5,504 nucleotides of DNA, taken from the NCBI GenBank assembly GCA_003152595.1, contig PMAM01000101.1, forward strand, positions 1 to 5,504. Reading direction: 5' to 3'. Positions 1-4,823 of this stretch are shown here, piece after piece; the first letter of the stretch is position 1; every line of letters starts with the position of its first letter. The notes beneath the pieces were generated by a model. That model saw only the letters and a program-made list of their open reading frames with translations, searched no databases and was not told the DNA's origin. Source of the stretch: Acidobacterium sp. Lineage in GTDB: Bacteria; Acidobacteriota; Terriglobia; Terriglobales; Acidobacteriaceae. A program made the position numbers and the translations under genes.

Positions 1-2
1 CC

Positions 3-236
3 ATCGCCGAGTTGGAGCGGTCCCTGATTGTTGAACGGGTTCGCGCTGGAATGCGCAGGGCGAAGCTCGAAGGCCGCCGCATTGGCCGAACCCCACTGGA
101 TGTTGACCGTAAACAAGTTGTATGCGATCGGCTTACCGGTTTCAGCCTCACCAAAGTTGCTAAGAAGCATGGAGTATCACGAGCGACCGTATGTCGTCTC
201 GTGAACGAAAGTAATGCAGCGAGGCTAGTTGCCTAG
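3..236 (+). CDS. Serine recombinase (resolvase/invertase family), C-terminal fragment
   Basis: This is the 3' end of a gene that begins left of the window; the reading frame is open from base 3 to the TAG at 234-236, and the TTG at 12 is not a real start. The visible 77 residues match the end of small serine recombinases (Tn3 resolvase/Hin type): the ELERSLIVERVRAGMRRAK stretch is the conserved end of the catalytic domain and long linking helix, then the GRRIGR turn, then a C-terminal helix-turn-helix (SLTKVAKKHGVSRATVCRLV) that binds the recombination site. The catalytic serine lies in the missing N-terminal part. Such enzymes cut and rejoin DNA at specific sites and are typical of transposons, plasmids and integrated elements. 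Its place just upstream of orphan accessory genes on the same strand suggests that it belongs to a mobile segment. Family assignment is firm; whether the whole gene is intact cannot be seen. Confidence 0.87.
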   Translation: MAELERSLIVERVRAGMRRAKLEGRRIGRTPLDVDRKQVVCDRLTGFSLTKVAKKHGVSRATVCRLVNESNAARLVA

Positions 237-258
237 TTAGAGCGGTGCCAACCAAGAG

Positions 259-264
259 TACAAT
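259..264 (+). promoter_or_regulatory. Possible -10 promoter element
   Basis: TACAAT, a 5 of 6 match to the consensus TATAAT, lies 24 bases before the start codon of the nuclease-like gene. At a 17-base spacing the -35 position reads GTTAGA, which matches the consensus poorly. It is the best candidate promoter in the 52-base gap after the recombinase, but this is weak evidence. Confidence 0.22.
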
Positions 265-277
265 TCGCAGTCGCATC

Positions 278-281
278 GAGG
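278..281 (+). promoter_or_regulatory. Ribosome binding site of the nuclease-like gene
   Basis: GAGG sits 7 bases before the ATG at 289, a normal Shine-Dalgarno spacing, and supports that start codon. Confidence 0.55.
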
Positions 282-288
282 TATTTAT

Positions 289-1983
289 ATGGCAGTCTCA
301 CCAAGTGTTTTAGATGATGAAACCGTTAGGAAGCCGCCCATTGCCGCTTCGGCTTCGGTCCCTTATGACGTGCCGCTGATTCTTACGCTCGCCATCGACG
401 ATCCGGATGTTCTTGCTGAGCTGATTCGGCGCGAGAAGGGAAGTGCCCGCGATGCGTTTGCCGCGTCGGCCCTGCGAATCGGTGTGCTAGCGCTCCGGCA
501 GGCTGAAGGACATGTGGATGCCGAAGTCGTGAGAACGGAAGGGCAACGGCTCATTGGCGAATTGAATCACGAGCTGGCCAAAGGAATCGGCGAGATCGAC
601 AGCAAAATCGCATCGAGTCTGAAGCAGTACTTCGACCCACAAAGTGGCCACTTCACAGAGCGAGTGGAAAGGCTCGTCAAAAAAGATGGCGATCTAGAGA
701 GGGTGCTCCAGCAGCAGATCGGAGACGGAGAGAACTCCGAACTGGCGCGTGCCCTGGCCAGACGGATTGGCGAAAACAGCCCGCTGATGCGCCGCCTCGA
801 TCCCCAGGATGCCGACAGTATCAATCGATCCATTGAGAAGTCCGTGCGGGAAGTGCTCGATGGCGAGCAGAATCGCATTCTCAGCGAATTCTCGATGGAC
901 AACGAGAACGGCGCCCTGACTCGGGTTGTCACTCAACTCAAAACGGCGAATGAGCTGTTCAAGGGTGACATCGGGAAGCAGATCCAGGAGGCGGTACGAG
1001 AGTTCTCTCTCGATGACGAGACGTCTGCCCTCAGCCGTCTCGTGAAGAAGGTCGAAGAGGCGAAGGACCAGATCACGGACGAGTTCTCCCTGGACAACGC
1101 GGGATCAGCAATTAACAAGCTGAATCTGGTTCTCGCCGAGACCAGGCGCTCCATCAATGACAATCTGACCCTGGACAACGAGCAGTCGGCGCTCGCCCGG
1201 CTCAAGAACCAGTTGACCACTGTCCTGAACGAAATGCGGAACAAGAACGAAAAGTTCCAGGAAGATGTGAGCGCGAAGCTTGCCACTCTGATTACGAAAC
1301 ATCAGGAGGAGATGCGGTCAACGACCCATGGGATCAGCTTCGAAGCCGATTGCTGTGGCTTTCTTCATCGGGAGGCCCAGAAGTCCGGTGACATGTTCAC
1401 TTCTGTTGGCTCGACGCCCGGCTCCATGCCTCGGTGCAAAACAGGGGATGTGGTGATTGAGTTGGCTGCCGAAGCAGTGGCGGCTGGCGAACGGATCGTT
1501 TTTGAAGCGAAGGACAAGAAGGGCTACACCCTGAATAGCGCCCGCGTCGAGATCGAAGAAGCCCGAAAGAATAGACAGGCAATGGTCGGGGTCTTCGTCT
1601 TTGCGAAGAACAATGCGCCCACAGGGCTTCAGCCGTTCACGCGTATCGAGCATGACCTCTTCGTGATCTGGGATGCCTCCGATCCCTCTACGGACATATA
1701 CCTGTCCGCCGCAGTCAGCGTCGCCAAGGCGCTACTGTTCCATCAAAAGGTCGCGGACAACAAGGGTCAAGGGGATATTGACGGGATTGAGCGTGCTGTC
1801 AACATCCTGGAGAAGCAACTGAGAGGGTTGGACGAGATGGAGACCTGGACGTCGACGATTCAGTCGAGCGGTGGAAAGATCGCGGGGGAAATCGCGAGGA
1901 TTCGGAAAGGGGCTAAGGACCAGATCGAGCAAATGAGAACCTGCCTCGATGCGATGCGCGAAGAGCAGCCGACAACGTTGTGA
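289..1983 (+). CDS. Coiled-coil protein with PD-(D/E)XK nuclease-like domain
   Basis: The 564-residue protein has no signal peptide or membrane segment, so it is likely cytoplasmic. Residues 1-110 are mixed and helical. Residues 113-170 carry FDPQSGHFTERVERLVKKDG and a GENSPLMRRL element. Residues 200-305 hold four copies of an FSLD-x-E-x-x-AL-x-RL motif set in charged helices that probably form a coiled coil. Residues 346-475 look like a restriction-endonuclease fold: Glu352 in an early helix, Asp387 (KTGDVVIEL), then Glu406-x-Lys408 (VFEAKDKK), a helix with NRQA and the strand VGVFVFAK. That gives the D-x(18)-ExK spacing of a PD-(D/E)XK active site. Residues 485-564 are again helical. The arrangement recalls RmuC-like proteins (coiled coil plus nuclease), but I do not claim membership. 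Nuclease activity is inferred. The gene leads a run of four closely packed genes, and a role in DNA repair, restriction or defence is possible. Confidence 0.85.
   Translation: MAVSPSVLDDETVRKPPIAASASVPYDVPLILTLAIDDPDVLAELIRREKGSARDAFAASALRIGVLALRQAEGHVDAEVVRTEGQRLIGELNHELAKGIGEIDSKIASSLKQYFDPQSGHFTERVERLVKKDGDLERVLQQQIGDGENSELARALARRIGENSPLMRRLDPQDADSINRSIEKSVREVLDGEQNRILSEFSMDNENGALTRVVTQLKTANELFKGDIGKQIQEAVREFSLDDETSALSRLVKKVEEAKDQITDEFSLDNAGSAINKLNLVLAETRRSINDNLTLDNEQSALARLKNQLTTVLNEMRNKNEKFQEDVSAKLATLITKHQEEMRSTTHGISFEADCCGFLHREAQKSGDMFTSVGSTPGSMPRCKTGDVVIELAAEAVAAGERIVFEAKDKKGYTLNSARVEIEEARKNRQAMVGVFVFAKNNAPTGLQPFTRIEHDLFVIWDASDPSTDIYLSAAVSVAKALLFHQKVADNKGQGDIDGIERAVNILEKQLRGLDEMETWTSTIQSSGGKIAGEIARIRKGAKDQIEQMRTCLDAMREEQPTTL
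886..1203 (+). repeat. Four degenerate protein-level repeats within the nuclease-like gene
   Basis: Copies of a 14-residue motif, approximately EFSLDNExSALxRL, start at residues 200, 238, 265 and 292 (DNA 886, 1000, 1081, 1162). The spacing is 38, 27 and 27 residues. The first copy reads FSMDNENGALTRV, the second FSLDDETSALSRL, the third FSLDNAGSAINKL and the fourth LTLDNEQSALARL. The DNA copies have diverged (for example TCTCTCGAT against TCCCTGGAC), so this is an old structural repeat and not a recent duplication. Confidence 0.75.
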
Positions 1984-1999
1984 TACCTGGAATGAAGCA

Positions 2000-2374
2000 A
2001 TGACGAAGAGCGAAATCATCGAGTCGACCCTGAGGGCGATGCATGGCAAATGGGGTCGCCCGCTCGCACCAGCCGCGAAAGATGAAGAGGAGGACTTAGT
2101 AATTCAGACGCTGACAGAGCGCCTCTCAGAAGGCGAATACAGGACCTGCGCAGATTTCGGTCATCTCGGCACGGAGTGCTGCGAAGCCTGCCATACTCTC
2201 TATCCGCACTATGAGATGCATATCGAGGATCTCCCCAACGGCGGAAAGGCATGGATCTGCTGTGTCGTGCGCAGGGCGCTGCGCGGAGAAAAGACGACTG
2301 ACGACATCGATCTAGAGGCTGCGCTGGGAGGCGGCGTCAGGAAGAACCGTGCAGACCAGAGTGAACCGGCATGA
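2000..2374 (+). CDS. Hypothetical protein, Cys/His-rich, 124 residues
   Basis: I do not recognise a named family. The ATG at 2000 is chosen because it lies 16 bases after the nuclease-like stop codon with a weak GGA eight bases ahead; the in-frame ATG at 1949 would overlap that gene by 35 bases and add residues that look like shadow coding. The N-terminus is helical and charged. The core has Cys50, His55, Cys60-Cys61, Cys64-His65, a YPHYEM stretch at 68-73, and Cys87-Cys88 after GGKAWI. This cluster could bind a metal such as zinc, though the spacing is not a standard zinc finger. The C-terminal 30 residues are polar and probably disordered. There is no signal peptide or membrane segment. Its stop overlaps the start of the next gene by four bases (ATGA), which implies co-translation. 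Function unknown. Confidence 0.75.
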   Translation: MTKSEIIESTLRAMHGKWGRPLAPAAKDEEEDLVIQTLTERLSEGEYRTCADFGHLGTECCEACHTLYPHYEMHIEDLPNGGKAWICCVVRRALRGEKTTDDIDLEAALGGGVRKNRADQSEPA

Positions 2375-2799
2375 CCGGGATTGCAACGGGGGGAATGGGC
2401 CCCGGGATCGATCAGCCGCGCGTCGGGATTTTCTGGCTGCTCGATGACTCCAGGTTAATTTTTGAGACCAGCCTCCTAAGCGTAGCCGAGAAATATGGGG
2501 ATTGCGTGACTCATCCCCGCAGCCACATCGACGTTTGGACTGAGCTTCAGATGGGCGGGCAGGTTGCAGCCGACGTCGAGTACGAGGCGTACCCGCGCGG
2601 CCGAGTAGTTTATGACACCAGGATTGACTGCTTCGTAATCATGGCTGATCGCTGCATTTTGAGCAGGAAGGAATTGATGAGGCGGATCAGAGCATCGATG
2701 GATCTGACGGGCAGGAGGACGGAGGCTTCTGCCGACTCGCACTATCGGTGTTCACGGTGTCTTTATAAAACCCCTAAAGAGAACGACGATGAGCCCTGA
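2371..2799 (+). CDS. Conserved hypothetical protein, 142 residues, with CxxC tail
   Basis: The gene begins in an ATGA overlap with the previous stop codon; an in-frame ATG at 2395 (residue 9), just before the conserved-looking part, is an alternative start. The core, residues 15-105, has the look of a small orphan family found scattered in bacteria: PRVGIFWLLDDSRLIFETS, then a YGDCVTHPRSHIDVW segment (residues 42-56), then DVEYEAYPRGRVVYDT and a final ADRCIL strand. That match is from memory and needs a database check; no activity is known to me. After the core, residues 106-142 form a basic then acidic tail with a Cys127-x-x-Cys130 pair, possibly metal binding. The 3' end overlaps the next gene by 11 bases. 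Likely cytoplasmic and co-expressed with its neighbours. Confidence 0.78.
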   Translation: MTGIATGGMGPGIDQPRVGIFWLLDDSRLIFETSLLSVAEKYGDCVTHPRSHIDVWTELQMGGQVAADVEYEAYPRGRVVYDTRIDCFVIMADRCILSRKELMRRIRASMDLTGRRTEASADSHYRCSRCLYKTPKENDDEP

Positions 2800-3250
2800 A
2801 CTGGAGCGTAGACTGATTGACCGCTGGCCCAAGTGGTTCGACACCGATGGTGACGTGCAGCGTACGCTGATGCCCTTTGGTTTCCAGGTTCGGGATGGCT
2901 GGTTTCACCTCATTTGGTCGCTCTGTGAGGACCTGGAGCCGTTGGTCGCCGGATACGAAAGAGAAACAGGGCAGTCATTTGAGGTGCTGCAGGTTAAGGA
3001 GAAATTTGGCGGCCTCCGGTTCTACGTCAACGAAGGTAGCGATCCGATCTGGCAGAGGATCGAGCGAGCCGAGATGGATTCTCTCAGAACCTGCGAAGTT
3101 TGTGGAAAGCTCGCGCAGCAGAACGACGTGTGGACAAAGACGCTATGCGACGACACACCGACGAGAGGGCATCCATCCGCGTACCGGGGATCAAATGAAA
3201 CTATGCGAAAGGACTGCCCGGAACGCGGCGAGATCAAACGTGACCCATAG
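2789..3250 (+). CDS. Hypothetical phage/accessory-type protein with CEVCG motif; C-terminus probably frameshifted
   Basis: The start ATG at 2789 has an AAAGAGA purine run six bases upstream and overlaps the previous gene by 11 bases. Residues 28-105 resemble a small protein family seen in prophages and accessory regions: GWFHLIWSLCEDLEPLV, FEVLQVKEKFGGLRFYVNEG, then TCEVCG (Cys102, Cys105) and WTKTLC (Cys120). The function of that family is not known to me; the Cys pairs suggest a metal site. After Cys120-Asp-Asp the sequence becomes low quality and Pro/Arg-rich up to the stop at 3250. If the frame is shifted at about 3153, the reading becomes CD-x-HTDERASIRVPGIK and stops at 3196-3198, giving a more natural LCD-x-H ending. 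I infer a one-base deletion, either real or a sequence error, so the last 30 residues are doubtful. Confidence 0.72.
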   Translation: MSPELERRLIDRWPKWFDTDGDVQRTLMPFGFQVRDGWFHLIWSLCEDLEPLVAGYERETGQSFEVLQVKEKFGGLRFYVNEGSDPIWQRIERAEMDSLRTCEVCGKLAQQNDVWTKTLCDDTPTRGHPSAYRGSNETMRKDCPERGEIKRDP

Positions 3251-3301
3251 GGCAACGCAACCAGATTTGAGGGGCACGGCTGACTGACCTACGAGGCTCC
3301 C

Positions 3302-3808
3302 TCACTGCGGCACTTTGCCGAACAGCCGGAGCCGGAGGCCGCGCAGCCCTTTGGGCTCGTCCTGGTGCCGCAGCGCCCAGTAGCGGAGCCACCACACCTG
3401 GCCGTCGCCATCGATGGTGCCCGCGCCGGCGATGCTCGCATCGTGCTGCCCGTAGATATTCACCAGCGCCGCCGGCCAGCTCATCTCGATGCCGGAGATT
3501 CGCGTCGGCATGATCGGATAGTCCTCAAGCTTCCGCGAACCGACGATGGTTGCGCCCTTCTGGACTTCGAGCACCGTGCCCGACTCTACGAAAATCGATC
3601 CGCTGAGATACGTTCCCGGCGTGACCATCACCGTTCCGCCGCCCGCGCCGGCAGCGGCGTCAAGCGCAGCCTGGATGGCCCTCGTATCCAGCGTTGTCCC
3701 GTTGCCCTTCGCGCGAAAATCTTTCACGCGAAAATCCCTGGCGTGGGCCATGGAGGCAATTGCGAGCACTGCGAGCGCAAGGCAGGACTGGTTGCGGGAT
3801 CTCTTCAC
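3302..3808 (-). CDS. GH28 polygalacturonase-like protein, N-terminal fragment (3' truncated)
   Basis: The GTG start (3806-3808) has AAGGGAG five bases upstream. Residues 1-23 form a secretion signal ending ASMAHA, so the product would be exported. The segment DFRVKDFRAKGNGTTLDTRAIQAAL, the GGGTVMVTPGTY strand, LEVQKGATIVGS and AGAGTIDGDGQVWW (residues 127-140) are classic for the start of the GH28/pectate-lyase beta-helix, which acts on pectin-type polymers. Similarity holds to EPKGLR (residues 151-156), after which a GH28 protein would normally continue for some 250 or more residues. Here 12 unrelated residues (GLRLRLFGKVPQ) lead to a stop, and neither other minus-strand frame restores the family. 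The catalytic GH28 motifs (NTD, DD, GHG, RIK) are all missing, so the product should be inactive. The start overlaps the VOC stop codon (GTGA). A 15-base tandem unit encodes DFRVK-DFRAK. Confidence 0.82.
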   Translation of the reverse strand: MKRSRNQSCLALAVLAIASMAHARDFRVKDFRAKGNGTTLDTRAIQAALDAAAGAGGGTVMVTPGTYLSGSIFVESGTVLEVQKGATIVGSRKLEDYPIMPTRISGIEMSWPAALVNIYGQHDASIAGAGTIDGDGQVWWLRYWALRHQDEPKGLRGLRLRLFGKVPQ

Positions 3809-4035
3809 GGGGTCTCCCTTGCACTTCTGATGAAAACCACCTGGTCTCCGTCCGGATCTTCAATCACGAGCGCAGACCGGTGCTTTGTTGCGGGCAGACC
3901 GAGCGCCTGTAGCCGGCCGGCCGTGCGGTGGAGATCGGGAACAGAAAAAATGAGGCGAAAGGGCAGGGCAGATGTCTGTTGGCCGGTGAGCGGGGGTAGG
4001 AATTCGATCCGCTGCGCTGGCGTAGCGGGGAGCAT
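3805..4035 (-). CDS. VOC family (glyoxalase/bleomycin-resistance fold) protein, C-terminal part
   Basis: The intact frame gives 76 residues from an ATG at 4033-4035, with only a poor ribosome site ahead. Residues 26-70 form a full C-terminal VOC module: strand FRLIFSV, helix DLHRTAGRLQALG, strand pair and the telltale EDPDGDQVVFI. A working VOC domain needs two such modules of about 55 residues each. Part of the first module is present as IAALMLPATPAQRIEFL, but most of it lies upstream of this ATG in a broken frame (see 4036-4233). VOC proteins are metal-dependent lyases, dioxygenases or drug-binding proteins; the exact reaction cannot be told from this half. The TGA stop lies inside the GTG start of the GH28 gene (4-base overlap), so the two were one operon. 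The fold is firm; the existence of a functional short protein is doubtful. Confidence 0.62.
   Translation of the reverse strand: MLPATPAQRIEFLPPLTGQQTSALPFRLIFSVPDLHRTAGRLQALGLPATKHRSALVIEDPDGDQVVFIRSARETP
3814..3820 (-). promoter_or_regulatory. Ribosome binding site of the GH28 fragment
   Basis: On the minus strand AAGGGAG lies five bases before the GTG start at 3808. It decides the start codon of the GH28 gene and lies inside the last codons of the VOC gene, which supports coupled translation of the two. Confidence 0.6.
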
Positions 4036-4233
4036 CAGCGCGGCAATTCCCGATTCGAGTCCGGGTTCGAGCGGATGCGGGCTCGCGCAAAGGAGAGCTT
4101 ATCGAGGTAGAACGGTCGCCTCCGCGGGATCGGCCATCGGAATTCCGACTCCGGCGATGCGCTCCGCGATGCGATTGGGGCCGAGATGCTGTCCGCGAAT
4201 CGCGCTGAGAAGAATTGCCCTCTGTTTCGTCAT
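4036..4233 (-). pseudogene. N-terminal module of the VOC gene, disrupted by two frame changes
   Basis: In frame with the downstream VOC segment, an ATG at 4231-4233 (with AGAGGAGA eight bases upstream) opens 44 codons that include RGQHLGPNRIAERIAGVGIPMADPAEAT. This resembles the inter-domain linker and first strand of a two-domain VOC protein. A TAA at 4099-4101 then ends the frame. Skipping one base at 4113 gives FYLDKLSFAR, exactly the FY-x-x-KLgF helix expected next in a VOC domain. Returning to the original frame near 4080 gives HPLEPGLESGIAAL and joins the downstream ORF. So one extra base near 4113 and one compensating change near 4083 rebuild a VOC domain of about 112 residues. The frameshifts are either real mutations or sequence errors. 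Whether a first VOC domain once lay further upstream is not visible. Confidence 0.5.
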
Positions 4234-4808
4234 GCGGAAATCTCCTCTATTTAGCGATCATGCCATCTGTCTGACTGAGCCAGGCAAAAGTCAACTGTAG
4301 ACGAAAACGCACGGGGTCGTCGGCGATCCGGACATTCCTGGGGCGATTCCGTTGATGATGCCGGACGGAGAGTAGGCGGCTTGTTTGCAGCATTTCCTCC
4401 TGATCGCGGCGATTTTCCGTAACCTTCATTTCCTGAGCTATTGCGACCATCTCATGGCTGGCCACAATGGAAAACCCGCGGTCGGCGATGCGGATTCATG
4501 TAACGGCGGCAGGTTGCGTCGAACTGGCGGAGGCAGCCGACATCCCCCATCCCGAGCTGCTTATCACTCATCTGCGCATCGATTTTAAAGCGCATCACTA
4601 ACTGCGTCGTGCTCATCCACCCCCGCGACAAGCCAATATGGGTCATCGGATCGGCTTAATCTATGAAGCACGAATGCAGCGGTTGTGTGAGGCGGATGAA
4701 TCGCTGAATCTCCGTATTAGACTGGGCTCGTTCGCTCAGGGGGTTGCGCCGTGGGTGTGTGGAAAATGAAGTCGCACTTTCTCTGAATTTCCTCCACCGC
4801 AGAAAAAT
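4234..4808. other. Gene-poor stretch with no recognisable gene
   Basis: I find no family-like protein, RNA gene or repeat here. Short minus-strand frames at 4247-4465 (72 codons) and 4452-4646 (64 codons) lack convincing protein character and overlap each other. The region must hold the promoters of the minus-strand VOC/GH28 pair and of the plus-strand GH35 gene, since the two transcription units diverge from it, but no clear paired -35/-10 elements stand out. It may also hold decayed coding sequence. Confidence 0.45.
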
Positions 4809-4814
4809 GAGGAG
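4809..4814 (+). promoter_or_regulatory. Ribosome binding site of the GH35-type gene
   Basis: GAGGAG lies three bases before an ATG at 4818 and nine bases before a second in-frame ATG at 4824. The spacing favours 4824 as the true start. Confidence 0.65.
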
Positions 4815-4823
4815 TCAATGAGA

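Noticed and set aside
567..1286. Several minus-strand open frames of 80-121 codons
   Set aside because: They mirror the helical repeat region of the nuclease-like gene; the Ser/Arg-rich translations are typical antisense shadows.
3308..3320. Small inverted repeat CGGCA-CTT-TGCCG between the convergent genes
   Set aside because: A five-base stem without a T-run is too weak to call a terminator, and it lies within the end of the GH28 fragment.
3712..3736. Tandem 15-base repeat (CGCGAAAATC twice) within the GH28 gene
   Set aside because: It encodes DFRVK-DFRAK, close to the usual GH28 start motif, so it is probably ordinary coding sequence and not a regulatory or mobile repeat.
4051..4075. GATTCGAGTCC and GGTTCGAG, resembling a tRNA T-arm
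   Set aside because: No acceptor stem, D-arm or anticodon arm pairs with it, and it falls inside the VOC coding remnant.
4099..4233. The 44-codon frame as a separate Fur-like or other small regulator
   Set aside because: Its MTKQRAILL start resembles Fur proteins at first sight, but IAGVGIPMADPAEAT followed by FYLDKLSF in the next frame fits a VOC domain much better.
3365..4300. A 311-codon open frame on the plus strand
   Set aside because: It lies opposite the GH28 and VOC coding sequences, its translation is rich in Arg, Ser and Gly with no family character, and the minus-strand products are clearly recognisable. It is a shadow of GC-rich codons.
4247..4465. A 72-codon minus-strand open frame ending just before the VOC remnant
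   Set aside because: No recognisable motif and it overlaps another poor frame. A faint likeness of its VRFRLQLTF part to the C-terminal strand of outer-membrane receptors is too short to support a call.
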